From a virus: a stretch of DNA of 27,866 bases. Position numbers and translations under genes: made by a program. Shown here one piece after another: positions 5,874-13,141 of the stretch. A model generated the notes under the pieces. The model ran no database searches and had not been told where the DNA came from. It saw only the letters and a list, made by a program, of their open reading frames with translations. Location: positions 1-27,866 of the IMG/VR virus record IMGVR_UViG_3300035698_028215. One strand, 5' to 3'. Each line of letters begins with the position of its first letter. The first letter of the stretch is position 1.

Positions 5874-7265
5874 ATGGAAACTAAACCAACAATAGAAATT
5901 CTTGACGTAGTTCATTGTAAAGCAGATTTGAAAGCTCGAGAATTATTACTTCCAATTTTAAAGTACGAATCGACTATGTGGAAGAAAACTCGTTATGGAG
6001 GAAGAAGTCCTAAAATAGTTTCTTCGCATCTTATTACTGGTAGACAAGGAACTGCAGGAACTTTCTTAACTGGATTACTTCCAAGAATTAAAAAAGAGTT
6101 AGGAGATAAAATAAGTATTGTTGGTCAGGAAGAAAAGATTATTCCAAATAAAAAAGCTCATGTTCCTGGGATAGTCTTTCGCCCTGACCAGAGCAAGGCA
6201 TTAAGGAAAGCCAGAATAACTCCTCGGGGGAAAATTGTTTTTCCAACCGGAAGTGGAAAGACAATTATTGCATTGGGGATAATGTCTATGTTTCTTAATT
6301 ATAGAATATTATTTTTGTGTCATACTACAGATTTAATAAGCCAAACAAAGATAGAAATCGAAAAGAGATTTGATTCTAATTTTTATATTATCGGGGCTGG
6401 GTACAAAACCAAGTGGGAGAAGTTCTGTAATTTAAAAGAAGTAATTGTGCTGAGTACTATACAAAGCTTTTCTAATATCCCATCAAAAAAATATAGTGCC
6501 TTTTTTGATTTGGTTATTATAGACGAAGAGCATCATCTCAATTCTCTTGATAGCCAATATGGTAAGGCCATGTCTTCTAATCTCGCTCCTCGAAGATACG
6601 GGCTTACCGCTACCGAATCAACAGGGCAGAAAGAAAAACTTATTAATGAAGGATTGCTTGGTCCGGTCATTTCTGAATTAACGATACAGGAAGGGATCAA
6701 GAAAAAAATAGTAGCAAAGCCCGAAATTAAATTAGTACCTGTACCTTTTGATCCAAAGATAAAAATCGAATGTAAAAATAAATATGTGAATTACTATCAG
6801 TATGGGGTCATAGAAAACGAAGCTCGCAATTCGCTTATCGTTAATGAAGTACAAGAGAGTCTAAAGAAAAAAGAGATAGTACTAATCATAATAGAAAGAA
6901 CAGAGCATGGACGTATTCTAAAAAAAATGTTAAAATATAAACATATAAAGGTTCGTTTTGTTTATGGTGCTACGGATAAAGAAGTTAGAACAAAGATAAA
7001 AGAAAGGTTGAAGTCTGGAAAATTAAGAGTTGCAATCTGTTCTCGTATATGGAAAGAGGGAACAAACATTCCTTCTCTAAATAAAATCATAAATGCTTGT
7101 GGGGGAAAAGAAGAAAAAGGAGTTATACAATCTATTGGTAGAGGGCTTCGTATAACAGAAAATAAAACCACCGTAAAATTAGTTGATATGTTAGACCCTT
7201 ATCCTTACCTTGCCGAGCATGCTATTGAACGAATACAAGTTTATATAAACCAAGGCTGGATATAA
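5874..7265 (+). CDS. Superfamily 2 DNA helicase (UvsW/type III restriction helicase-like)
   Basis: About 463 residues from ATG 5874; starts at 5853 (ATG) or 5850 (TTG) are also open, overlapping the previous gene. Numbering from 5874: an N-terminal domain of about 90 residues, motif I F-P-T-G-S-G-K-T at 123-130, motif II D-E-E-H at 217-220, motif III-like G-L-T-A-T-E-S near 243, and motif VI Q-S-I-G-R-G-L-R at 419-426. Two RecA-like domains are therefore complete. The DEEH box and compact size fit phage UvsW-like branch-migration and recombination helicases. It should act on forks or R-loops, next to the primase and with the recombinase at 25500. The stop lies in a triple 13-bp tandem repeat that leads into the primase gene. 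Confidence 0.85.
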   Translation: METKPTIEILDVVHCKADLKARELLLPILKYESTMWKKTRYGGRSPKIVSSHLITGRQGTAGTFLTGLLPRIKKELGDKISIVGQEEKIIPNKKAHVPGIVFRPDQSKALRKARITPRGKIVFPTGSGKTIIALGIMSMFLNYRILFLCHTTDLISQTKIEIEKRFDSNFYIIGAGYKTKWEKFCNLKEVIVLSTIQSFSNIPSKKYSAFFDLVIIDEEHHLNSLDSQYGKAMSSNLAPRRYGLTATESTGQKEKLINEGLLGPVISELTIQEGIKKKIVAKPEIKLVPVPFDPKIKIECKNKYVNYYQYGVIENEARNSLIVNEVQESLKKKEIVLIIIERTEHGRILKKMLKYKHIKVRFVYGATDKEVRTKIKERLKSGKLRVAICSRIWKEGTNIPSLNKIINACGGKEEKGVIQSIGRGLRITENKTTVKLVDMLDPYPYLAEHAIERIQVYINQGWI

Positions 7266-7292
7266 AGGCTGGATATAAAGGCTGGATATAAA
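7254..7292 (+). repeat. 13-bp tandem repeat x3 at the helicase/primase junction
   Basis: Three perfect copies of GGCTGGATATAAA. The first carries the helicase stop codon and the last ends at the base before the primase ATG. It makes up the whole intercistronic spacer, and no normal Shine-Dalgarno is visible inside. Confidence 0.9.
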
Positions 7293-8198
7293 ATGGAAAT
7301 AAAAGAATTCTTTGACGACCACGATATTAGATACTGGGAAGACGGAAAGAATGTTGGACGGGGCTGGATAAATATCCAATGTCCTTTTTGTGATGATACA
7401 AGCAACCATATGGGAATAAGATTAAAAGACCTTTATGTTTCTTGTTGGAGATGCGGGCACCATAATTTATTTGATTTGATAAAAGAATTGACTGGCCTTA
7501 ATAACTACGAAACGAACAATATAAAAAAGGCATTATCTCCAGAGGAAGGTAGCAATCCTCCTTTAGAACAGAGTACTTCACCAATACTTAACTTAAGAGC
7601 CACTCTTCCTCTGGAGTCTACAACATCATTTTCTAAAAAGCATATTGCCTATTTAAAGAAAAGGGGATTTACTCCACCAGAATCTTTTATTGAAAAATAT
7701 AAATTACGGGCGGTTCATGAAATAGGAGATTATAAATTTAGGATTGTGATTCCGGTTTATATGAATAGAAAATTGGTATCGTTTAGTACACGAGATATAA
7801 CAGATCTTCAAGACCCAAAGTACTTGAGTAATTCTCTTATTGAAGGAATGAATATAAAGCATGCTGTTTATAATTATGATAAAATAATTCCTAACTCAGA
7901 TATTATCTTAGTAGAAGGACCGCTTGATGTCTGGAAGTTTGGTGTAGGTTCTTGTTCTTTGTTTGGAGTTTCTTGTACTTCAAAACAAATCATCGCTTTA
8001 AAAAATAAACGTATTAGAAATTTATTTATTTTATTTGATAATGATTTGACAGGAGAACGGGGTGCAGAAAAAATTTCATCTATGTTATTGCCTATTGTAA
8101 AGAAAATAGAAATAATAAGTTTGACAGAAGTAAATGATCCAGGAGAACTTTCGTTAGAAGAAGCAGAAATAATAAAATACAAATTGGGGATAAAATAA
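7293..8198 (+). CDS. DnaG-type DNA primase
   Basis: A 301-residue protein. The N-terminal zinc-binding module has C30-P-F-C33 and C51-W-R-C54, as in CHC2-type zinc fingers. After a linker of variable composition (about 75-110) comes the TOPRIM catalytic domain: E208-G-P-L-D212 and F-D249-N-D251, the metal-binding residues. It is shorter than bacterial DnaG (about 600 residues) because no C-terminal helicase-binding domain is present, as is usual for phage primases. It should make RNA primers at the fork with the DnaB-like helicase at 9897. The ATG follows the 13-bp repeat directly, so translation may rely on coupling to the helicase gene. Confidence 0.9.
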   Translation: MEIKEFFDDHDIRYWEDGKNVGRGWINIQCPFCDDTSNHMGIRLKDLYVSCWRCGHHNLFDLIKELTGLNNYETNNIKKALSPEEGSNPPLEQSTSPILNLRATLPLESTTSFSKKHIAYLKKRGFTPPESFIEKYKLRAVHEIGDYKFRIVIPVYMNRKLVSFSTRDITDLQDPKYLSNSLIEGMNIKHAVYNYDKIIPNSDIILVEGPLDVWKFGVGSCSLFGVSCTSKQIIALKNKRIRNLFILFDNDLTGERGAEKISSMLLPIVKKIEIISLTEVNDPGELSLEEAEIIKYKLGIK

Positions 8199-8362
8199 AA
8201 AAACGAAACTTCTTATTGACCTTTTAAGCGGCATTAAAAATTTAGGTTAAGGATATATATTAAAAAAAGTAGAAGTAAGGTTATTTCAGTCAATGCGGAA
8301 GCCTGATATATGTTTATAAGTTAAATCTAAACCTTAAAAACAAGCTATCGTAAAACAAAAGT

Positions 8363-8384
8363 AAAAGAAGTAGAAAAGAAGTAG
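8363..8384 (+). repeat. 11-bp tandem repeat x2 before the interrupted ORF
   Basis: Two copies of AAAAGAAGTAG plus a partial third, directly before the AAAGGAG binding site of the ORF at 8403. One of several short tandem duplications at gene junctions in this window. Confidence 0.8.
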
Positions 8385-8402
8385 AAAAGAAAGGAGAAGT
8401 AA

Positions 8403-8630
8403 ATGAAAACAAAGATGGATATAGACCGGCATAAACGATGCTTAAGAAATTAAATTAATTACACAGAATATTTAAAAAAAGAACGGAATAGATTACAAGA
8501 GAAAATAAACTATCTGGAGAAAGACCAATTTTTCTATGAGCATCAAATAAAAACTGCGATTGAAAAAAAGAAAACGGGTTTTGATAGAGAGATTTTTAAA
8601 AAAGAAAGTCAAAACGAATTAAAAAAATAA
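8403..8630 (+). pseudogene. Interrupted small coiled-coil ORF (in-frame TAA)
   Basis: ATG 8403 follows a good binding site (AAAGGAGAAGTAA). The frame stops at TAA 8451-8453 after 16 codons but continues open to TAA 8628-8630. The distal part encodes a charged heptad-like helix (Y-L-K-K-E-R-N-R-L-Q-E-K-I-N-Y-L-E-K) typical of a small coiled-coil protein. The binding site and protein-like distal frame suggest a once intact 75-codon gene broken by one nonsense change. A sequencing error is also possible. Confidence 0.45.
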
Positions 8631-8665
8631 AATAAAAATGCGAACGAGGGAATATACAAATAAAA

Positions 8666-8798
8666 ATGGCATTGAGAGGAAGAACATCTTTATTTATAAA
8701 GAATCCAATTAGTTGAAGAGGACATTCAAAAGCTCGGTCACGAAAAAACCTCCATGCTTGTCCCTATATACCTGCGCCCGCTCGTAAAAAATAAATAA
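8666..8798 (+). pseudogene. Possible frameshifted small ORF remnant
   Basis: ATG 8666 reads 16 codons to TGA 8714-8716. The +1 frame from about 8703 then reads protein-like sequence (L-V-E-E-D-I-Q-K-L-G-H-E-K-T) to TAA 8796-8798. Joining the two with a single-base shift near 8703 gives about 44 residues. Weak: there is no clear binding site and no family. Confidence 0.25.
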
Positions 8799-8826
8799 AT
8801 AAGCTACGCTTATTTTATTTTTTTAT
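8791..8826 (+). terminator. Probable intrinsic terminator
   Basis: A stem of about 8 bp (8797-8804 with 8808-8815) with a TAC loop is followed by ATTTTTTTAT. The A-rich left flank mirrors the T-rich right flank, so it could work on both strands. Confidence 0.55.
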
Positions 8827-8870
8827 ATTAAATAATAATAATATAATTACTATATACTAATATATTAAAA

Positions 8871-8925
8871 GAACCACTCGCTTCGCTCCGTGGTTCCACG
8901 ATTTTCGCTTTCGCTCCAAATCGTG
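8871..8925 (+). repeat. Twin stem-loops with near-identical loops
   Basis: Two abutting hairpins: 8871-8877 with 8890-8896 (7 bp) and 8897-8904 with 8918-8925 (8 bp). The stems differ but the loops match, TCGCTTCGCTCC and TCGCTTTCGCTCC. The reverse complement of the second loop's core recurs inside the tRNA-like gene at 11858-11869. Confidence 0.7.
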
Positions 8926-8982
8926 TTTCTAATTTTTTATTTGTTTGAATAAAGGAGTAAATAAAAGAAGGAAAAATAAATT

Positions 8983-9900
8983 ATGAAAAAACAAAATGAT
9001 TTAAAACTTAGAGTAATTCCACCATTAAATGTTTTATTAAAAGAACCATTAATTGGCAGTGGAAAATTATCAAGAAGAATAACAGTAAAACCTTTTAAAT
9101 TCAAAAATGGGAAAATGGGAAAATGGGAAAAGAATATTTCTTATACAAATATGTTTCATTCAAAAAATAATTATTTTCCTACTTCCGGATTAAGGAAAAA
9201 TACTTCTAAACCAATTAACTTTGAAACTTCTTCTGCGAGGATAATTTTTTATTACTGGAACAATATTGGACATCCGTTTATTCATCATAGACCAGAATTA
9301 AATAAAACCACATCAATTGCTTTAGAAAGAATAAATAAAAATTTTAAAAAATACGGAAAAGAAAAAATACTTTTTAGCATTGATCTTTTATCAAAAGTAT
9401 TTAATGCTGATTGGTTCAAATACAGAATCCTTTTTTCTAAAAGAAAAATAAGTCTTCCAGATTTTTTTAGATACGATAAAAATAAAATGAGTTTTTTTAA
9501 TAAAAATGATTCTGGAATTCCCGTGTCTTGGTTTCAAGAATGTTTACGTGGAGAAAGTTATCTTTCTGAAAAATACACGATAAAGATAAAAGATAAATAT
9601 CCAGATATTACAAAAAGGATTAAGGCTATTTGGAAGGAATTTATAAAATATGATAAAATAAATACTGGCGATATTAATCAATTTGTTTTATGTAGTAAAA
9701 AGCTTTTCTCTTTTGGTGAGAAAAATAAAATTGATTGTCTTGTTCTTATAGATCTTATTGACGGGATGTTGAATAGGGCAAAAGACTTTAAACCAAAGCA
9801 TGCTGGTTACCTCTCCAATAAAATTTTTTGGGAACAACAAATTCCTAATGAACTTGTTAGAACTAATCTTGTTTTAGATAGGAGTAAACTAATTCTATGA
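8983..9900 (+). CDS. Hypothetical protein between primase and helicase, 305 aa
   Basis: A very Lys- and Asn-rich basic protein. Near residues 40-50 the coding sequence contains a short tandem AAAATGGG repeat, read as G-K-M-G-K-W-E-K. No catalytic motif or zinc cluster is visible. It ends in an ATGA overlap with the DnaB-like helicase, so the two are translationally coupled. The middle segment (H-P-F-I-H-H-R-P-E-L-N-K-T) could belong to a winged-helix or replication-initiator fold, but I cannot show that. By position and coupling the best guess is a helicase loader or replication initiator; this is inference from context. Confidence 0.6.
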   Translation: MKKQNDLKLRVIPPLNVLLKEPLIGSGKLSRRITVKPFKFKNGKMGKWEKNISYTNMFHSKNNYFPTSGLRKNTSKPINFETSSARIIFYYWNNIGHPFIHHRPELNKTTSIALERINKNFKKYGKEKILFSIDLLSKVFNADWFKYRILFSKRKISLPDFFRYDKNKMSFFNKNDSGIPVSWFQECLRGESYLSEKYTIKIKDKYPDITKRIKAIWKEFIKYDKINTGDINQFVLCSKKLFSFGEKNKIDCLVLIDLIDGMLNRAKDFKPKHAGYLSNKIFWEQQIPNELVRTNLVLDRSKLIL

Positions 9901-11516
9901 TTATGAGAAAGAAAGTAGAAGACAATTCTGAGTTTTTAGTTTTGTCATATATGATCATGAATACTTCCGTACTTTTTTCCGGCTATTCCAGATATAAATC
10001 GGGACAGTTAAAAACGAAACACTTTACAAAATATTTTCAACCAATCTTCCGTTGGTTGATTAGATACCATGCACAACATCATAAAGCACCTGGGCGTACA
10101 ATCCAAAAAGTCTTTGAAGAGAAAAAGAAAAATTTATCAAAAGGGGATTGTGAAATAATAGATGATTACTTAGATCGTCTTGCTGAAGAGTTTATTCTTT
10201 ATCAAGAAGATTCGGTCGATCCTGCTTATATTCGTAATGAAGTTTTGTTAGACTTTATAAGAAAGAGAGAAATATCTGAAAGAATATTGAAGGCACAAGA
10301 TAAGATAGACAAAGGACAATACGAAGAAGCAGAAAAAATTGTATCAACGTATCCTGTATTAAACAAGAATGAAGAAGATGAGACCCTTGGGACGATTATT
10401 CCATACTCAAGCGAAGATCTCGTTAATCATGATGAATCTCATAGTGCGGCTGACGTTGCTTTTCAGTTTGATGGTGATTTGCATCACATGGTTGGTTCGC
10501 TTAATAGGACATGGCTTGTTGCTATAACGGGAACAGAGAAAACCGGTAAGAGTTATTTTCTTCAGGAAATGGCTTTTCAGGCGGCACTTTATCAAAGGAA
10601 AAAAGTTCTAATAATAAATCTGGAACTTGGCGAAAGTATTGTTAGAAACAGAACAAGAAGAAGGCTTACACTTACTACAAATAAAAAGCGGTCACAGAAA
10701 GTAATCTATCCAGTTTTTGATTGTGAAAATAATCAGAATGGGACTTGTAGAATTTTAAGTACCTTGAAAAATAAAAAAGGATTATTTAAAGATAGTACGG
10801 AAGTTGTTGACTTTATGAATCGGGAAGGCTGGAAAGTTTGTACTCAGTGCAGAAACGATCCTAATATTCGCAGAAATGCTGCTTCTTCTAAAAGATTCAT
10901 TCCTACAATTTGGTTTGACAAAACAAGAATTATGCCAATATCAAATGGAAGAGTTGCTAAAGCCATTAATAGAAATAGAATGACTGGGCTTTCTAATTTA
11001 AGAGTAAAATGCTTTCCGAGATTTTCCGTTACTTTTGATGAAGTTTATGATTATGTTCGTCGTTATGTTGACAGAACTGGTTGGGTTCCAGATATAATTG
11101 TTTTTGATTATTTGGATATTCTTGCACCTGAAGCTGGTAATTTACAGGAAAGAATTGATGTTGATAGAAAATGGAAGAAGGCCGCAAGAATGGCAGGAGA
11201 AATGAACTGTCTTGTTCTTACTGCTGATCAAGCTACAAAAACCAGTAGAACTCAGTATGCTTTAGATCAGATGTCAACTTCAGAATCTAAAACAAAAGAT
11301 TCTCATTTAGATGTTCGCCTTGCAATTAATCAAACCGATGATGAGAAAGAATTGAATATCACAAGAATGAATGTTTTATTTCATAGGCATATTATGTTTA
11401 GTGTTAAACACGAAGTTCTTATAACACAGAGGCTGGTTACGGCAGAACCAATGGTTGACAATTCCAGACTTTTCTTCCGTGGGAAAAAATATAGATTATC
11501 TGGAACTTCTTTTTAA
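9897..11516 (+). CDS. Replicative DNA helicase, DnaB-like
   Basis: A 539-residue protein. Residues 1-160 are helical, as in the DnaB N-terminal domain. The RecA-type core has Walker A G-T-E-K-T-G-K-S at 212-219 and Walker B I-I-V-F-D404-Y-L-D-I-L. A later segment L-T-A-D-Q-A-T-K-T-S-R matches the DnaB H3-like loop. Between Walker A and B is an insertion of roughly 80-90 residues with C276, C284, C315 and C318, a likely zinc finger not found in typical bacterial DnaB. It should unwind the fork with the primase at 7293. Start ATG 9897 overlaps the upstream stop (ATGA). The stop at 11514-11516 is directly followed by the first tRNA promoter. Confidence 0.85.
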   Translation: MIMRKKVEDNSEFLVLSYMIMNTSVLFSGYSRYKSGQLKTKHFTKYFQPIFRWLIRYHAQHHKAPGRTIQKVFEEKKKNLSKGDCEIIDDYLDRLAEEFILYQEDSVDPAYIRNEVLLDFIRKREISERILKAQDKIDKGQYEEAEKIVSTYPVLNKNEEDETLGTIIPYSSEDLVNHDESHSAADVAFQFDGDLHHMVGSLNRTWLVAITGTEKTGKSYFLQEMAFQAALYQRKKVLIINLELGESIVRNRTRRRLTLTTNKKRSQKVIYPVFDCENNQNGTCRILSTLKNKKGLFKDSTEVVDFMNREGWKVCTQCRNDPNIRRNAASSKRFIPTIWFDKTRIMPISNGRVAKAINRNRMTGLSNLRVKCFPRFSVTFDEVYDYVRRYVDRTGWVPDIIVFDYLDILAPEAGNLQERIDVDRKWKKAARMAGEMNCLVLTADQATKTSRTQYALDQMSTSESKTKDSHLDVRLAINQTDDEKELNITRMNVLFHRHIMFSVKHEVLITQRLVTAEPMVDNSRLFFRGKKYRLSGTSF

Positions 11517-11535
11517 AACGTGTTATAATATAAAT
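11505..11535 (+). promoter_or_regulatory. Extended -10 promoter, copy 1
   Basis: TGT-TATAAT (TG at 11521-11522, -10 at 11524-11529) within TTTTTAAAACGTG...ATAAAT. No good -35 is present. It begins at the DnaB-like stop codon and reads into tRNA-like gene 1. A near-identical block is at 11693-11724. Confidence 0.7.
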
Positions 11536-11544
11536 ATTGGAGAA

Positions 11545-11656
11545 ATTGATGGGGTGGTAGAATTGGTAATGCACGATCCACAGGGTCGATCTGATTGGTT
11601 CAAATCCGGCGATATTCTTTAGGCAAGCAGTACGGGTTCAAATCTCGTCTTCATTA
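11545..11656 (+). tRNA. tRNA-like gene 1, degenerate or oversized
   Basis: A D-arm-like stretch (GGTAGAATTGGTAATGC) and a well-formed T-arm (11632-11648, ACGGG/CTCGT around TTCAAAT) are followed by CTTCATT and A73. The acceptor pairs only 5 of 7 (two T-T mismatches). The anticodon hairpin 11574-11588 has a 5-bp stem but only a 5-nt loop. A second GGTTCAAATCC box lies at 11597-11607, so about 35-40 extra bases sit between anticodon arm and T-arm. It could be a decayed tRNA, one with an insertion, or two superimposed 3' halves. The anticodon cannot be assigned. It is transcribed from promoter copy 1. Confidence 0.4.
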
Positions 11657-11692
11657 GTTCCTCTATTAATTATTTTTTAATTAGCTGTAACT

Positions 11693-11724
11693 TTTTTTTA
11701 AAACGTGTTATAATATAAATGTTG
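11693..11724 (+). promoter_or_regulatory. Extended -10 promoter, copy 2
   Basis: Same AAAACGTGTTATAATATAAAT block as copy 1, -10 TATAAT at 11709-11714 with TG at 11706-11707. It lies 19 bases before tRNA-like gene 2. Confidence 0.7.
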
Positions 11725-11732
11725 AGAAAATT

Positions 11733-11932
11733 GCTAAGGTAGCGGGATTGGTAAACAGGATATTTTTCAGAATATCTTTTCGAAGTGTTTATCATTGGTA
11801 ACCGATTCTATAATAACCAAAAGTTTGTAAGTTTGCTATGGAGTATGAAGGTGGAGTGGAGCGAAAGCGTTGAAGCGATGAAGCCGAGAGGACTAACAAA
11901 ACTTATTGCAGGTTCGAATCCTGTTCTTAGCA
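11733..11932 (+). tRNA. tRNA-like gene 2, Leu-like, with about 130-nt extra segment
   Basis: Ends match a tRNA well: acceptor GCTAAGG (11733-11739) pairs 7/7 with TCTTAGC (11925-11931, one G-T), with A73 at 11932. The T-arm is GCAGG/CCTGT around TTCGAAT (11908-11924). The 5' half resembles bacterial tRNA-Leu (GCGGGATTGGTAAAC). The anticodon hairpin 11759-11776 has a 5-bp stem and an 8-nt loop TTTTCAGA; CAG (Leu) follows a U33-like T, but the loop is one base long, so the reading frame of the anticodon is uncertain. D-stem pairing is poor. Bases 11777-11907 are far too long for a variable arm (normally under 25). No group I intron core is recognised. Confidence 0.5.
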
Positions 11933-12057
11933 ATAACAAGTTGATTGTGGAAAGACCAGGTAGGGTAGAAAAAATCTTCTTAAAGTAAGAAAGGAGGTTG
12001 CTTATGATTGATTGTTAGTTACCAGTTTTTGTTAAATTAGTTGTTGATTGTTAAATT

Positions 12058-12167
12058 GATGGGGTAGCTCAAATGACTGGTCAAAGTAAGAATTGAGCAG
12101 AGCATCTGGTGATGCACTATGGTGGTTTTGTCACCGGAATATATAGGTTCGAATCCTATTCCCATCA
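12058..12167 (+). tRNA. tRNA-like gene 3, possibly Lys(UUU), 110 nt
   Basis: Acceptor GATGGGG (12058-12064) pairs with TCCCATC (12160-12166, one G-T) and A73 follows. The T-arm is perfect (12143-12159, TTCGAAT loop). The anticodon arm 12120-12136 has TGGTG/CACCG and the 7-nt loop GTTTTGT, with T33 and anticodon TTT (Lys) at 12127-12129. The D-stem is GCTC/GAGC, but its loop is 24 nt (12071-12094). About 20 further bases between D-arm and anticodon arm contain a separate small hairpin (GCATC-TGGT-GATGC). The total excess is about 34 nt. Bases just upstream (TTAAATTGATGGGG) resemble those of tRNA-like gene 1. No own promoter is visible, so it may share the transcript from 11709. Confidence 0.55.
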
Positions 12168-12285
12168 ATAAATATTCAATAAATACGAGGAGGGAAGAAT
12201 AAAAATTTGTATGGATTGTTCGGAGTATAGGGAGTATAGTTTGTAACATTACTAATTATTTTTTATTAAAAGGAGTTATTCAATT

Positions 12286-13026
12286 ATGAGTAAAGTAGTT
12301 AAAAAAGAACTTGGCAGCTTTATCAAAAAACTTAATAAGTTAAAACTGGCTGACAAGATTGGAACGAGGGGTGATGTTGGGGAGATGCAGGAAGAGTTCA
12401 TTTCGGCCATTGAGGAAATTGACGATGCTGGTAAGGCCGACAAAGTTGATAAAGAAATAATTGATTATTATGAAGGACTTCTCGAAGAGGGCGAGCCCGA
12501 GAAAGAACCTGAGAAAGACGGTAAAGATGGTGAAGATGAAGTTGACCTTGACGAGTTAAAAGAAGAACTTGAGGATATGTCATTTAAAGAGTTAAAGGCA
12601 TATATCGAAGAAGAAGACCTTGAACTTGAAACGAAAATTACAAAAAAGAAAGTTGATGATATTATCGAAGAAATTCTGGAGTTGGCTGGCGAAGAGGGCG
12701 AGCCCGAGCCTAAGGAGAAAGATAAGAAAAAAGATAAAAAGGCTGACAAAAAGAAAGACAAAAAGAAAGACAAAAAGAAAGACAAAAAAACTTCTAAAGT
12801 AAAAGGCAAACTTCCAAAAATGCTTTTAGAAGCGATCGAAGAGGGTGACGCTACATGGGGTAGTCTGGCCGAATTGGTTGCTGACGAAAAAGATAAAGAA
12901 GCGGAGAAGTGTATGGGTATAGTTATTCGGGTAGTTAGCCGAAAGATATCCAAGGTTGTGCCTATTGTTTTGACTATGTCGGGTGATGAAACGGAAGCTA
13001 CTTTTAAATTATCAGAGGAGGAATAA
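12286..13026 (+). CDS. Charged Lys/Asp-repeat protein with helix-extension-helix-like module
   Basis: A 246-residue protein behind AAAAGGAG. Residues 1-75 are helical and acidic. About 85-137 (D-M-S-F-K-E-L-K-A-Y-I-E-E-E-D-L-E-L through K-K-V-D-D-I-I-E-E-I-L) look like a HeH/LEM/SAP-type small helical module. Then come repeated K-K-D-K-K blocks (about 150-170). The C-terminal 70 residues (K-L-P-K-M-L-L-E-A-I-E-E-G) are compact. A similar acidic HeH-like module ends the gp32-like SSB at 24425, and the K-A-D-K repeat occurs in the partial protein at 1-297. HeH-type modules often bind DNA or partner proteins, so a replication accessory role next to the clamp is plausible. A hairpin follows the stop. 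Confidence 0.6.
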   Translation: MSKVVKKELGSFIKKLNKLKLADKIGTRGDVGEMQEEFISAIEEIDDAGKADKVDKEIIDYYEGLLEEGEPEKEPEKDGKDGEDEVDLDELKEELEDMSFKELKAYIEEEDLELETKITKKKVDDIIEEILELAGEEGEPEPKEKDKKKDKKADKKKDKKKDKKKDKKTSKVKGKLPKMLLEAIEEGDATWGSLAELVADEKDKEAEKCMGIVIRVVSRKISKVVPIVLTMSGDETEATFKLSEEE

Positions 13027-13071
13027 GCTCAGTTAAATATAAGTTAGCATAAAACCTTTAGTTAATAATAC

Positions 13072-13110
13072 AAGAGCGTCAGAGCTTATCTCATAGCCTC
13101 TGACGCTCTT
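13072..13110 (+). terminator. 13-bp stem-loop, probable terminator before the clamp gene
   Basis: 13072-13084 and 13098-13110 pair perfectly (AAGAGCGTCAGAG stem) with a 13-nt loop. The following ATTCTTGTATG is only moderately T-rich. An alternative outer pairing of ATACAAG with CTTGTAT exists. It separates the Lys-rich gene from the clamp operon. Confidence 0.6.
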
Positions 13111-13141
13111 ATTCTTGTATGTTAGGAGGGCAATAATAGTT

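Larger units (their letters stand above)
8199..8982 (+). other. 784-bp non-coding or decayed spacer
   Basis: No intact gene of normal size. It holds an 11-bp tandem repeat at 8363-8384, an interrupted ORF at 8403-8630, a possible frameshifted ORF at 8666-8798, a terminator-like hairpin near 8796-8826, and twin stem-loops at 8871-8925. Bases 8199-8360 contain nothing I can name. The layout looks like a degraded accessory locus. Confidence 0.6.

Noticed and set aside
8451-8453. In-frame TAA as evidence for stop-codon recoding
   Set aside because: TAA, TAG and TGA all end well-supported genes elsewhere in the window, and no other conserved gene is interrupted.
11733-11932. tRNA-like gene 2 as a tmRNA
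   Set aside because: It is too short, has no tag-reading frame with a resume codon, has an anticodon-like hairpin, and lacks the G3-U70 pair of alanine acceptors.
11785-11988. ORF of 67 codons over tRNA-like gene 2
   Set aside because: It overlaps the tRNA ends and T-arm, lacks a ribosome binding site and has no protein-like pattern.
12009-12018. Four-codon ORF after a perfect AAAGGAGG near 12004
   Set aside because: The reading frame (M-I-D-C) ends at once; it might be a chance match between tRNA-like genes, with nothing downstream to regulate.
12468-12953. 161-codon minus-strand ORF
   Set aside because: It is the complement of the Lys/Asp-rich gene and consists of Ser/Phe-rich low-complexity sequence without a binding site.
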